DNA of 55,005 nucleotides, taken from the IMG/VR virus record IMGVR_UViG_3300048113_000456, positions 1-55,005 of that record, one strand, 5' to 3'. This DNA comes from a virus. The notes beneath the pieces were generated by a model that worked only from the letters and a program-made list of their open reading frames with translations, did not search any database and was not told the DNA's origin. Each line of letters begins with the position of its first letter. Positions within the stretch are counted from its first letter, which is position 1. This document shows positions 1 through 8,694 of this stretch, piece by piece. The translations under genes and the position numbers were made by a program.

Positions 1-879
1 AATCAATGGGCAAAAGAGGTTGAAAAAGTGTTCGGGGTCAAAGCGGGGATTATTGGTTCAGGACAATTTGATATGGATGCTCCAATTGTGATCGGAAATA
101 CTCAAACTTTATACCGTAATTTGGATAAAATAAAGAATGAGTTTGGAACAATCATTTTGGACGAAATGCACCACGTATCTAGCCCTACTTTTGCTAAAAT
201 TATTGATACAAACTATGCACGTTATAAGATTGGACTGTCTGGAACAATTGAGAGAAAAGATGGAAAGCATGTTGTCTTTCGTGACTACTTTGGTGCTAAG
301 CTCTTTCAGCCACCAAAAGAGAACTTTTTAACTCCTAACGTGCATATAGTTAAGTCTGAGGTACGTTTTATGGACGGAGCAAGCGTACCTTGGGCTAAAC
401 GAGTAAACGCACTTACAAATAACGAAGAATATGTACACACCGTTGCTATGCTTGCAGCAACTTACGCGGCTAAAGGTCACAAGGTACTCTTGGTGTCTGA
501 TCGCGTTCATTTTCTCAAAGCTTGCGCCGACCTGATCGGTGAAAATGCCGTATGTGTTACGGGCGAGGTCTCGCATGAGGAAAGGGAAAAACTCGTGTCT
601 GATATTTTACACAAAAAAGAAAAGAATGTCCTCTGTGGTACACAATCAATATTTGCAGAGGGTATTTCAGTTAACACACTAAGCTGTTTAATACTAGGAA
701 CACCTGTAAACAACGAGCCACTACTAACACAGTTAGTTGGTCGAGTAATTCGTAAGAATGAAGGCAAGGGAACACCTATCGTAGTGGATATTCACTTGAA
801 GGGAAGCACTGCATCTCGACAAGCCTCTAATCGTATGGGTTTCTATATGAAACAGGGATGGGACATAAAACAACTATGA
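1..879 (+). CDS. Superfamily 2 DNA helicase, C-terminal part (T5 D10 / T4 UvsW-like), 5' end outside window
   Basis: The reading frame is open from base 1, so the start and the Walker A motif lie upstream of the window. What remains shows helicase motif II as ILDEMHH (DEMH, a DEAH-box variant), motif III as GLSGT, and a RecA-like second domain ending with a QLVGRVIRKNEGK motif VI whose arginines match the arginine-finger region. This order is that of phage branch-migration/repair helicases such as T5 D10 and T4 UvsW, which unwind recombination and replication intermediates using ATP. It heads the replication/recombination cluster, and its TGA stop overlaps the next gene's ATG (ATGA), which implies translational coupling. 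The exact subfamily is inferred. Confidence 0.85.
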   Translation, partial: NQWAKEVEKVFGVKAGIIGSGQFDMDAPIVIGNTQTLYRNLDKIKNEFGTIILDEMHHVSSPTFAKIIDTNYARYKIGLSGTIERKDGKHVVFRDYFGAKLFQPPKENFLTPNVHIVKSEVRFMDGASVPWAKRVNALTNNEEYVHTVAMLAATYAAKGHKVLLVSDRVHFLKACADLIGENAVCVTGEVSHEEREKLVSDILHKKEKNVLCGTQSIFAEGISVNTLSCLILGTPVNNEPLLTQLVGRVIRKNEGKGTPIVVDIHLKGSTASRQASNRMGFYMKQGWDIKQL

Positions 880-1658
880 AATTCAAAGACTTTATAAGTC
901 CTCTTAATGAGCAGATATTTTTTGACACAATAGTTGACAAAAAACCTTTTGTAATTAGAGGCGATGATTACAAGAAAAAGTTCTTTTCCGAGATAACTAG
1001 CTGGGATCATATATCCAATTATCTTAATAATGATAGGGCCGTATCGGGGTTTCAGATGATTGCCCCTGGCGATATCAAATTATGTATGGAAAAGAAAGGT
1101 CTTGAGCCACCTAAGAAGTTTAGCTGGGGAAGAAACCCTCAGTGGGATAAGCAAAAAGCTCATAAACTATGGAACAATGGTCATAGTATGATACTTACCA
1201 AAGCGTCTCAAATTAGCCCTAACATGAACGCAATTTGTGGTGCAGTTGAAGAAGGTTTTCCAGGTGGAGCAGCTGATGCACACTTCTACTGTAGCCCTAA
1301 CAAAAGTGCAGCAACGTTTCCTTGCCATGCAGATCAAGATGATAATTATCTAGTGCATGCAATTGGTACAGTTCACTGGCAAGTTTGGTCGGTTCGTATG
1401 CAACGTGAGAAAGTTAATGGCAGATGGAGATATAAAGGTGCTAGTGCTTTAAATGAAAAGCAGGAAGCTACCCTTGGAGAACCTGCTATTGATGTTTACC
1501 TTGGACCTGGAGATCTTTTATATATTCCGGCAGGGTATTTTCACAAAGCAGAACCCGTGGGAGCCAGAGTGTCTATCTCTGTTCCGTTGATGCTTTCTGA
1601 CTCGGGTGAGACCCCGCTGAACAGAAATTACTTTGACTTTGGTAAAAATACTTCTTGA
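876..1658 (+). CDS. JmjC/cupin-like 2-oxoglutarate-Fe(II) oxygenase
   Basis: This 260-residue protein has the iron-binding facial triad expected of JmjC oxygenases of the ribosomal-oxygenase (YcfD/ROX) type. HAD (H151, D153) sits in the CHADQDDNYLVH segment, and H223 sits in the LYIPAGYFHKA segment, where GPGDLLYIPAGYFH is the typical cupin strand. Family members hydroxylate protein or nucleic-acid targets; the substrate here cannot be told. I chose ATG 876 because it overlaps the helicase stop as ATGA. An in-frame ATG at 858 would add six residues. A strong promoter begins inside the last codons. It is unusual in a phage replication cluster and could modify a host ribosomal protein, a phage protein or DNA. 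Confidence 0.72.
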   Translation: MKFKDFISPLNEQIFFDTIVDKKPFVIRGDDYKKKFFSEITSWDHISNYLNNDRAVSGFQMIAPGDIKLCMEKKGLEPPKKFSWGRNPQWDKQKAHKLWNNGHSMILTKASQISPNMNAICGAVEEGFPGGAADAHFYCSPNKSAATFPCHADQDDNYLVHAIGTVHWQVWSVRMQREKVNGRWRYKGASALNEKQEATLGEPAIDVYLGPGDLLYIPAGYFHKAEPVGARVSISVPLMLSDSGETPLNRNYFDFGKNTS

Positions 1659-1683
1659 CTTTGGCAGCATACACTGGTATAAT
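1655..1683 (+). promoter_or_regulatory. Sigma-70 promoter TTGACT-N17-TATAAT
   Basis: The -35 TTGACT (1655-1660) and a perfect -10 TATAAT (1678-1683) are separated by 17 bp, with an A-rich stretch just upstream. The -35 overlaps the oxygenase stop codon. It should drive the ssDNA-binding, SbcCD-like, resolvase, exonuclease and nrdAB genes. It belongs to the same promoter class as the late-block promoters. Confidence 0.85.
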
Positions 1684-1685
1684 AT

Positions 1686-2075
1686 ATGTTCTTATTTAGT
1701 TGGAAGAAGATTTATGAAATAAGTGCTGGGAGCATCCCTACCATATTTCTAATTTTTAAAATGCTCGTAAATAGTGAAATACCTAAAAACAAGTATGACC
1801 CGATTTATAAGTATTACGATAAAGACTACTCTGGACAGTCTTTCTTAGTAAATCCAAAAGACTTACTATACAATGCGTTCAGATACAAAAGAAAAGAAGT
1901 GGTTGAGTATTTAGTACTAGCATCTTACAGATCTTATACAGATTATTTAATGTTTGGCACTACAACACTGAAAGTGTTAAACTCACCACTTCCATTACAT
2001 AAACTTAAACAAAATAGACTACTACGAATAGACTCAGAAGATAATATACACTTCCTATTCGAGAAGTCAACATAA
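1686..2075 (+). CDS. Hypothetical protein, about 105-129 residues
   Basis: I do not recognise this protein. It is rich in Lys, Tyr and Leu and has no clear motif. The first ATG (1686) lies only 2 bp after the -10 box at 1678-1683, so a transcript from that promoter would start downstream of it. Either translation from this ATG uses read-through mRNA, or the real start is internal, for example ATG 1758, giving 105 residues. Neither start has a good Shine-Dalgarno. It ends 13 bp before the ssDNA-binding gene, and the codon use resembles its neighbours, so a real gene is likely. Confidence 0.55.
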   Translation: MFLFSWKKIYEISAGSIPTIFLIFKMLVNSEIPKNKYDPIYKYYDKDYSGQSFLVNPKDLLYNAFRYKRKEVVEYLVLASYRSYTDYLMFGTTTLKVLNSPLPLHKLKQNRLLRIDSEDNIHFLFEKST

Positions 2076-2088
2076 GGAAAATAAAACA

Positions 2089-2715
2089 ATGGCAATTTCA
2101 TTCAATAAAGTTAAAGGCGAAGCTCAAAAATCATCAATCACTACCTACAAATATAACGAAGGTGACAACAAGATCCGTTTAGTCGGTGACGTTCTAGCTC
2201 GCTACGTATACTGGGTAACTGGTGAAAACGATAAGAACATTCCACTAGAGTGTTTATCTTTTGATCGTAACCAAGAACGCTTTAACAACCAAGAAAAAGA
2301 TTGGGTTCGCGAGTTCTATCCTGACCTAAAATGTGGTTGGTCTTACGCAATGCAGTGTATTCACAATGGTGAAGTAAAAGTAGTTAACTTGAAGAAAAAG
2401 TTATGGGAACAGATTCTAACTGCTGCTGAAGACTTAGGCGACCCTACAGATCCAGATACTGGATGGGATGTTTGCTTCAAGCGTGTTAAAACTGGCCCTC
2501 TAGCATACAATGTTGAGTATCAACTACAAGCATTAAAATGCAAGCCACGCGCATTAGACGCAGACGAGCAAGAGTTAATTGCTAGTTTAAAATCTATGGA
2601 TGATGTTATGCCTCGTCCTACGCCAGATGCACAAAAAGAGTTGTTAGACCGTATTCACGGTGCTACAGCAAATGAGATCGACGAGTCTATTGAAGACGAA
2701 TTTAAAGTAGACTAA
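2089..2715 (+). CDS. Phage single-stranded DNA-binding protein (gp32-like)
   Basis: This 208-residue protein begins with a basic N-terminal segment and continues with the phrase GDNKIRLVGDVLARYVYWV, which resembles the OB-fold entry of phage ssDNA-binding proteins. It ends in an acidic tail (ESIEDEFKVD), the usual partner-binding tail of SSBs. A good Shine-Dalgarno (AAGGAAA) lies 9 bp upstream of the ATG. As the second gene after the strong promoter and directly before the gp47/gp46-like pair, it should coat ssDNA made in replication and recombination. The assignment rests on composition, tail and context rather than on a full zinc motif as in T4 gp32. Confidence 0.72.
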   Translation: MAISFNKVKGEAQKSSITTYKYNEGDNKIRLVGDVLARYVYWVTGENDKNIPLECLSFDRNQERFNNQEKDWVREFYPDLKCGWSYAMQCIHNGEVKVVNLKKKLWEQILTAAEDLGDPTDPDTGWDVCFKRVKTGPLAYNVEYQLQALKCKPRALDADEQELIASLKSMDDVMPRPTPDAQKELLDRIHGATANEIDESIEDEFKVD

Positions 2716-2716
2716 T

Positions 2717-3670
2717 ATGATCTTATTTACCGCAGATTGGCACATTAAGTTGGGACAGAAAAATGTCCCTAAAGAATGGGCTTACAAACGATACGCACTG
2801 TTCTACGAGCAAGTACGTGAGTTAGAAAGTAAAGTTGATTTGCATATAATTGGTGGCGATCTTTTTGATCGTCTTCCCAATATGGAAGAGTTAGAGTTGT
2901 ATTTCGATTTTGTTCGTGATGTAACCGTAGAGACTATTATCTTTGACGGAAACCACGAAGCAACTAAAAAGAACAAAACGTTCTTTGATCAGTTACGAAA
3001 CGTTACTACAGCTCTAAATCCTCTAGTTAAAGTTGTTACGTCTACTACAGAGTATGATGGTTATAGTATACTTCCGTATGCTGATATTCATAAGAAAAAC
3101 ATCTTTGATACACTAGACAAATCTAAGGCTTTATTTACTCATGTACGTGGTGAGATTCCACCGCACGTAAAACCTGAAATAGATTTAGAGTTACTAGCAG
3201 ACTTTCCTGTAGTATTTGCAGGAGATCTACACTCTCACAGTAACACACAACGTAACATTGTATATCCAGGTAGTCCAATGACAACTTCCTTTCACAGAAA
3301 CGAAGTCTCAACGGGGTATCTACTAATAGACCCAACTACGTGGGGATGGACATGGCACGAATTTGAGCTACCTCAACTAATTCGTAAAACAGTGTTAAGT
3401 CCAGATGATATGCTGCCTACAGACTATCATCATACAATTTATGAAATTGAGGGCGATATTCAAGAGTTATCGCAGATACAAAACTCAGAGTTGCTTGATA
3501 AGAAAGTTGTCAAGAGGGCTACAGAAGCTACATTAGTTCTTAATAAAGAAGCTACGATAGAAGAAGAGCTAGTAGAGTATCTAACCTATATTCTTGAATT
3601 AGACGAAAAACGTATACCAAACATTATAGGAACATTCAATGATTACGCTTCAAAGGTTGAAATGGAGTAA
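2717..3670 (+). CDS. SbcD/Mre11-like exonuclease subunit (T4 gp47-like)
   Basis: A calcineurin-like metallophosphoesterase of 317 residues. The metal-binding motifs appear in order: DWH (D7, H9), GGDLFDR (near residue 48), GNHE, and later GDLHSH, followed by the YPGSP strand found in SbcD/Mre11 proteins. With the next gene it should form the nuclease-ATPase complex that processes DNA ends for recombination-dependent replication and degrades host DNA. It starts 1 bp after the ssDNA-binding gene's stop and overlaps the SbcC-like gene by 32 bp, so the two are co-translated. Confidence 0.9.
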   Translation: MILFTADWHIKLGQKNVPKEWAYKRYALFYEQVRELESKVDLHIIGGDLFDRLPNMEELELYFDFVRDVTVETIIFDGNHEATKKNKTFFDQLRNVTTALNPLVKVVTSTTEYDGYSILPYADIHKKNIFDTLDKSKALFTHVRGEIPPHVKPEIDLELLADFPVVFAGDLHSHSNTQRNIVYPGSPMTTSFHRNEVSTGYLLIDPTTWGWTWHEFELPQLIRKTVLSPDDMLPTDYHHTIYEIEGDIQELSQIQNSELLDKKVVKRATEATLVLNKEATIEEELVEYLTYILELDEKRIPNIIGTFNDYASKVEME

Positions 3671-5438
3671 TGTTTTTAGTTATGGTCCAGACAACGAACT
3701 AGACCTATCTGAAAGCAATGTTACTCAAATCATTGGTACTAACGGTATGGGCAAATCGTCCATACCTCTTATTGTTGAGGAGGCTTTGTATAACAAAAAC
3801 TCCAAGGGTATCAAAAAAGCAGATATTCCAAACCGTTACTTAAAAGATGGCTACAAGATAGAACTTGAATTTACTAAAGATACTAAGACATATGTCGTTA
3901 AAATCAATCGTAAAGCAAGTATCAAAATAGCCCTTTTTGAGGACGGTGTAGATATTAGTAGTCATACGGCTACAAATACTTACAAGACGCTTCAGGATAT
4001 TATTGGTATTGATTTTAAAACCTTCTCACAGTTGGTTTATCAAAATCCAAATACTAGCCTACAGTTTCTAACTGCTACTGATACAAACCGTAAAAAGTTC
4101 TTAATTGACTTATTACATTTAGACAATTATGTGAAGTTATTTGATTTATTCAAAGATGAAGCAAAGAGAGTTAGTACGAATATTACCAGTCTTCAATCTA
4201 AGTTAAATACGATTGAAAAGTGGTTGGAAAACAATAAACTTGAGAGTACCGAAGTATTAGAACTATTAAATATTTCTATTGACACGGAAGATGACGAGGA
4301 AGCTTTAAGTTCTTTACGAGTAGAATTAGAAAATATTTCGGAAAAAAATAAAAAAATCTCAAAAAACAATCAGTACAAAGAACTACTGAATCAAGTTGAT
4401 ATTAACGAGATCAACAATATAGACGCTACAGAAAAGCTATCCTACGATAAGTTACAATCTGAAGTAGGTAGTCTTAAACAAACCGTAGCGGGTGCAAAGC
4501 AAGTCCTAACAAAACTGGAAAAGTTGGGAGATAGTTGCCCCACTTGTGAACAGTCTGTTGATACTGAGTTTAAAAACTCTATGATTGAAGCAGAGCAGGA
4601 TAAAATAGAAGCGGCTAAAACTAGAAATGCGGAAATCCAAAAGCAGATTGCTGAGATTAAGACGAACAACTTGGAATATGAGCGTAAAGTACGAGGACAA
4701 AAAGAGTGGGAAGAATTGTACCGAAGTGTCGACAATGACCTGCCCTCTACTCCTTTGGATCGAAGACAGCTCGAATCAGAGTTTAAAGAAATACAAGCCC
4801 GTATTCGTGAAGCTCGAAGTAAGCTCCAAGAAATAGCAGATGAGAACGAAAGACGTACTAAGCAAAACACACGTATTTCCATCATCAAAGAGCAAACTGA
4901 TGAGTTTAAAGATCAACTTGATGAAGTATCAGCTTTACTAAGTGAAGAACAGTCAATATCTTCTAATTTAGAAGTATTAAAAAAGTCGTTTAGTACAAAC
5001 GGATTACTAGCATATAAGATAGAGAATCTTGTAAAAGAGTTAGAAGAACTTACAAATCACTATCTTGCAGAATTATCAGATGGTAGATTTACACTTGATT
5101 TTAGCATTACGAATGACAAGTTAAACGTAAACGTCACAGATAACGGCAACGTAGTTGATATTCTAGCACTGAGTTCAGGAGAATTAGCACGAGTAAATAC
5201 TTCAACATTATTAGCAATACGCAAACTAATGAGTAGTATTTCCAAGTCACAAATCAATGTACTATTTCTTGATGAAGTTATATCAGTACTTGATGAAGTA
5301 GGTAAAGAAAAGCTAGTAGAAATACTAATAGCAGAAGAAAACTTAAACAGCTATCTTGTTAGCCACCAGTGGCAACATCCACTTCTTGAAAAGATTGAAG
5401 TGGTTAAAGAAGATAATATAAGCAAGTTGGAGGCTTAG
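3639..5438 (+). CDS. SbcC/Rad50-like ATPase subunit (T4 gp46-like)
   Basis: 599 residues with the SMC/Rad50 layout. Walker A is GTNGMGKSS (33-41). A long coiled coil follows, interrupted by a CPTC zinc hook near residue 300, then a second coiled coil, the ABC signature LSSGELARV (about 510) and Walker B INVLFLDE (about 540). It pairs with the gp47-like nuclease encoded just upstream. The coiled-coil arms are short compared with bacterial SbcC (about 1,050 residues), as is usual for phage gp46. Confidence 0.92.
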   Translation: MITLQRLKWSNVFSYGPDNELDLSESNVTQIIGTNGMGKSSIPLIVEEALYNKNSKGIKKADIPNRYLKDGYKIELEFTKDTKTYVVKINRKASIKIALFEDGVDISSHTATNTYKTLQDIIGIDFKTFSQLVYQNPNTSLQFLTATDTNRKKFLIDLLHLDNYVKLFDLFKDEAKRVSTNITSLQSKLNTIEKWLENNKLESTEVLELLNISIDTEDDEEALSSLRVELENISEKNKKISKNNQYKELLNQVDINEINNIDATEKLSYDKLQSEVGSLKQTVAGAKQVLTKLEKLGDSCPTCEQSVDTEFKNSMIEAEQDKIEAAKTRNAEIQKQIAEIKTNNLEYERKVRGQKEWEELYRSVDNDLPSTPLDRRQLESEFKEIQARIREARSKLQEIADENERRTKQNTRISIIKEQTDEFKDQLDEVSALLSEEQSISSNLEVLKKSFSTNGLLAYKIENLVKELEELTNHYLAELSDGRFTLDFSITNDKLNVNVTDNGNVVDILALSSGELARVNTSTLLAIRKLMSSISKSQINVLFLDEVISVLDEVGKEKLVEILIAEENLNSYLVSHQWQHPLLEKIEVVKEDNISKLEA

Positions 5439-5642
5439 ATGAGAGATCAAATATTACACGCTTTATATAATCATGCCAAAGGGCATATATCAAAGCACAT
5501 CGCTAACGTAGAAATCTACTTAGCAAACCCAGCTGGGATTGGTGAGCATCCAGATGTATTAGATGCGATTGAACACGAATTAAGCGAAATTTCAAAGTAC
5601 CACGACCAATTAGAAGTCCTGGACGAGTATTTCAACGAGTAA
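5439..5642 (+). CDS. Small conserved-type phage protein, 67 residues, helical
   Basis: A 67-residue mainly helical protein with a short loop, NPAGIGEHPD, between two predicted amphipathic helices, so a helical-hairpin fold is plausible. The style (GHISKHIANVEIYL, then HELSEISKYHDQLEVL) resembles small proteins common near recombination genes of tailed phages, but I cannot name a function. It begins directly after the gp46-like stop (TAGATG) and sits between recombination nucleases. A counter-defence role is possible for such hairpins but is speculation. Confidence 0.65.
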   Translation: MRDQILHALYNHAKGHISKHIANVEIYLANPAGIGEHPDVLDAIEHELSEISKYHDQLEVLDEYFNE

Positions 5643-5644
5643 TT

Positions 5645-6088
5645 ATGGTAGACAGCAGAGCAAAAGGAGCAAGAGGAGAATATCTTGTAAGAGATATGTT
5701 AAGGGAAGCAACTGGCTACAAGTTCGAAAGAGTACCTGCTTCAGGTGCTCTCGAATATCTCAAAGGTGATTTATATGTTCCAAATGAAAAGAACTTATAT
5801 TGCATTGAGGTTAAGAACTACGAAGATTCTCCTTTAAATGACAAGGTATTTACAGCCCCTAAAACCAACAATTTAATACGTTGGTGGAAGAAAGTAGAAA
5901 TACAAGCAGAAGGCGGTGGACAAGAGCCTATGCTATTTTTTAAATATAACCGATCAAAAGTATTTGTAGTAGTACGTATCGAACCAAAAGAGTCTGAGTA
6001 CTTTTTTATTAGCAAGTTAAATTGTTACGTATGTCTAGCAGAAGAATGGTTGGAAAAAGAACAGGTGGAGTTTTTAGGTGGCGTTTGA
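5645..6088 (+). CDS. Hjc-like Holliday-junction resolvase / PD-(D/E)xK nuclease
   Basis: 147 residues. The N-terminus reads KGARGEYLVRDML (Glu near residue 12), then RVPASGA, GDLY (Asp near 42) and CIEVKN (E-x-K near 54-56). This is the order of catalytic residues in archaeal-type Hjc resolvases and related PD-(D/E)xK nucleases. It should cut branched DNA intermediates before packaging or during recombination. It lies between the gp46/47-like complex and the flap exonuclease, and its end overlaps the exonuclease start by 11 bp. Confidence 0.78.
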   Translation: MVDSRAKGARGEYLVRDMLREATGYKFERVPASGALEYLKGDLYVPNEKNLYCIEVKNYEDSPLNDKVFTAPKTNNLIRWWKKVEIQAEGGGQEPMLFFKYNRSKVFVVVRIEPKESEYFFISKLNCYVCLAEEWLEKEQVEFLGGV

Positions 6089-6917
6089 TTTTAGTGACAT
6101 TTTAGATGCAGAAACAACAAACACTACATTAGTAGTAGATGCTCTAAACCTAGCGTTTAGATACAAGCATCAGGGTCGCAACGACTTTCGTTACGATTAC
6201 CAAAAAACCGTACAATCTTTAGCAAAATCTTACAACTGTAGTAAGGTAATTATTACAGCTGATTGGGGATCTTCTAGCTACAGAAAAGAAATTAACTCTG
6301 AATACAAACAAAATCGTAAGGACAAGTTTGCAGAGCAGACAGAAGAAGAACGTATAGCTTTTGAAGAGTTCTTTGAAGAGTTTGAAGAAACACTAGAAGT
6401 ACTCGCAGAAGATTATGTAGTGCTAAGGTACAAGGGTGTAGAGGCTGATGATATTGCAGCTCACATTGTAAAAGAAAAAGAACAGTACGGATTAGAAAAT
6501 ATCTGGATGATATCAAGTGACCGAGATTGGGACTTAATGATTCAGGAAGGCGTTGGTAGATTCTCTTATGTGACGAGGAAGGAAGTCACGCTAGAGAACT
6601 GGAGTGAACACTATGATGTATCTCCAGAAGATTATATATCTTTGAAGTGCCTAACTGGAGATAAAGGTGATAACGTTCCGGGTATCCCAGGTATTGGACC
6701 AAAGAGAGCGCAGACTCTCATAGAAGAATATGGTACAGCATTAGATTTATATGATGCAATACCAATAAGTGGTAAGTATAAATATATTGAGTCTCTAAAT
6801 GAAAATGCAGAGCAACTCTTACAAAACTACGAACTAATGGATTTAATTACTTTTTGCGACGACGCAATAGGGTCTGACAATATAACAGACATAAAGGAAA
6901 AGTTAAGTGAAATATAA
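6078..6917 (+). CDS. 5'-3' flap exonuclease (T5 D15 / T4 RNase H family)
   Basis: 279 residues starting at GTG 6078. It has the FEN-family metal sites: VVDALNLAFR (first Asp), the arch region ending in EADDIAAH, SSDRDWDLM, and GDKGDNVPGIPGIGPKRA, which is the helix-three-turn-helix with the last acidic ligands. It removes RNA primers and 5' flaps during lagging-strand synthesis. It overlaps both neighbours by 11 bp, which points to a tightly coupled operon. Confidence 0.92.
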   Translation: MAFDFSDILDAETTNTTLVVDALNLAFRYKHQGRNDFRYDYQKTVQSLAKSYNCSKVIITADWGSSSYRKEINSEYKQNRKDKFAEQTEEERIAFEEFFEEFEETLEVLAEDYVVLRYKGVEADDIAAHIVKEKEQYGLENIWMISSDRDWDLMIQEGVGRFSYVTRKEVTLENWSEHYDVSPEDYISLKCLTGDKGDNVPGIPGIGPKRAQTLIEEYGTALDLYDAIPISGKYKYIESLNENAEQLLQNYELMDLITFCDDAIGSDNITDIKEKLSEI

Positions 6918-8688
6918 TATTAACATTGATTACAATAGAGACAAGTATCTATCAGAGTTCGGGATTATCACTTTAAAAGATAGATATTTAGTGGCAGGTG
7001 AAACCTCGCCACAAGACGGCTTCGCAAGAGCAGCATGTGCTTTTGCAGATGATGAAGCACACGCACAGAGGTTATATGATTACGCTAGTAAATTGTGGTT
7101 TATGTTCAGTACTCCTATTCTTAGCAATGGCGGTACTGATCGTGGTTTGCCTATCAGTTGTTTTCTTAATCATGTTGAGGATTCTAGGGAAGGTATTACC
7201 GGACATTACACCGAGAATGCGTTTCTTTCTAGTGTTGGTGGCGGTATTGGTGGCCACTGGGGAGCCGTTCGTTCAGTAGGTAGCAAGACTTCAAAAGGTA
7301 GTGAATCTACTGGTGTTATTCCTTTTATTAAAGTAGTAGACGCTGAAATGTTAGCGTTCTCTCAAGGTGTAACACGCCGAGGTAGTTATGCTGCGTATCT
7401 TGATATATCGCATCCGGAAATTGAAGAGTTTTTGGACATTCGTAAACCTACTGGTGGTGATGTTAACCGTCGCAGCACTAATCTTCATCATGGCGTTGTT
7501 TTATCAGATGCTTTTATGGAGCTTATCGAAAAATGTACTATTGACAAGTCTTTGGATGATAGCTGGCCTTTGGTCGATCCGCACTCTGGGGAAGTAAAGA
7601 AAGTAGTATCAGCTAAGGCATTATGGGTTAAGATTATTCAGAATCGTGTAGAAACTGGCGAACCATATGTAATGTTTGGTGATACAGTCCAAGCGGGGCT
7701 GCCACAGACTCAACAAGATATGGGACTAAAAGTACATCACTCAAATTTATGTAGTGAGATTACTTTACCAACTGATGCAGAACGTACAGCAGTTTGTTGC
7801 TTATCTAGCGTAAACTTAGAAGAGTATGACGAATGGTGTGACAATGAGCAGTTTATTCCTGACTTAGTACGTATGTTAGACAATGTATTGACTCATTTTA
7901 TTGAGTGTGCGCCGAATGAGCTTGAAAAAGCCAAGTTTAGTGCTTTCCGTGAGCGGTCGATCGGACTTGGAGCGATGGGTTTCCATGCCTATTTACAACG
8001 TCATTCGATTCCATTTGAAAGCGTAATTGCAAAAACTAGAAACGAACAAATGTTTAAGTCTATAAAGGAGCAAGCACTTGAAGAATCAAAACGACTCGCA
8101 GAAAAATTTGGAGAAGCCCCAGATGCAATGGGTACTGGCGTTCGTAATATGCACCTTATGGCTATTGCCCCTAATGCTAGTAGCTCTATTATATGTGGTA
8201 ATACAAGTCCTTCTATTGAGCCTTTCCGCGCTAACGCTTATGTGCAGAAAACTAAATCCGGTACTTCTTTGGTTAAAAACGAATACCTCCAAGACTTACT
8301 ACAAGATATTGGCATGGATACGGATGAAGTATGGCGTTCAATTGCGAACAATAGAGGCTCGGTTCAGCATCTTGATTTCCTCGATGATTTTACTAAAGAC
8401 ATCTTTAAAACGTCGGTGGAAATAGACCAAAGTTGGGTTATAGATTTTGCAGCAGATAGACAGAAATACGTATGTCAATCTCAGTCTTTAAATCTGTTCT
8501 ACCCATCTAACGTAAGTAAGCTAGAGCTTCACTTACATCACATGAAAGCGTGGAAACGTGGTGTGAAAACTTTATATTATGCTCGATCAGAAGCATTTAA
8601 ACGAGCAGAGTCTGTATCAGACCAAGCATTACGTCAGCAAATAATCGACGTAGCAGACGGCAACGATTGCGTCATGTGTGAAGGATAA
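6907..8688 (+). CDS. nrdA: Class I ribonucleotide reductase, alpha (catalytic) subunit
   Basis: 593 residues, GTG start. The active-site residues of class I enzymes are present: C85 (LPISCFL), N280-L-C282-S-E284, C297 (AVCCLSS), the tandem tyrosines Y557/Y558 (TLYYARS) that carry the radical, and a C-terminal C588-x-x-C591 pair re-reduced by thioredoxin or glutaredoxin. It reduces ribonucleotides to deoxyribonucleotides for phage DNA synthesis. Compared with E. coli NrdA (761 residues) the N-terminus is short and the ATP-cone allosteric domain is missing, so dATP feedback inhibition is probably lost. nrdB follows 6 bp later. Confidence 0.95.
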   Translation: MKYNINIDYNRDKYLSEFGIITLKDRYLVAGETSPQDGFARAACAFADDEAHAQRLYDYASKLWFMFSTPILSNGGTDRGLPISCFLNHVEDSREGITGHYTENAFLSSVGGGIGGHWGAVRSVGSKTSKGSESTGVIPFIKVVDAEMLAFSQGVTRRGSYAAYLDISHPEIEEFLDIRKPTGGDVNRRSTNLHHGVVLSDAFMELIEKCTIDKSLDDSWPLVDPHSGEVKKVVSAKALWVKIIQNRVETGEPYVMFGDTVQAGLPQTQQDMGLKVHHSNLCSEITLPTDAERTAVCCLSSVNLEEYDEWCDNEQFIPDLVRMLDNVLTHFIECAPNELEKAKFSAFRERSIGLGAMGFHAYLQRHSIPFESVIAKTRNEQMFKSIKEQALEESKRLAEKFGEAPDAMGTGVRNMHLMAIAPNASSSIICGNTSPSIEPFRANAYVQKTKSGTSLVKNEYLQDLLQDIGMDTDEVWRSIANNRGSVQHLDFLDDFTKDIFKTSVEIDQSWVIDFAADRQKYVCQSQSLNLFYPSNVSKLELHLHHMKAWKRGVKTLYYARSEAFKRAESVSDQALRQQIIDVADGNDCVMCEG

Positions 8689-8694
8689 GAGAAA

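Noticed and set aside
4442-4888. 148-residue - strand open frame inside the SbcC-like gene
   Set aside because: A Ser/Leu-rich shadow of the coiled coil, with no ribosome site and opposite to a well-supported gene.
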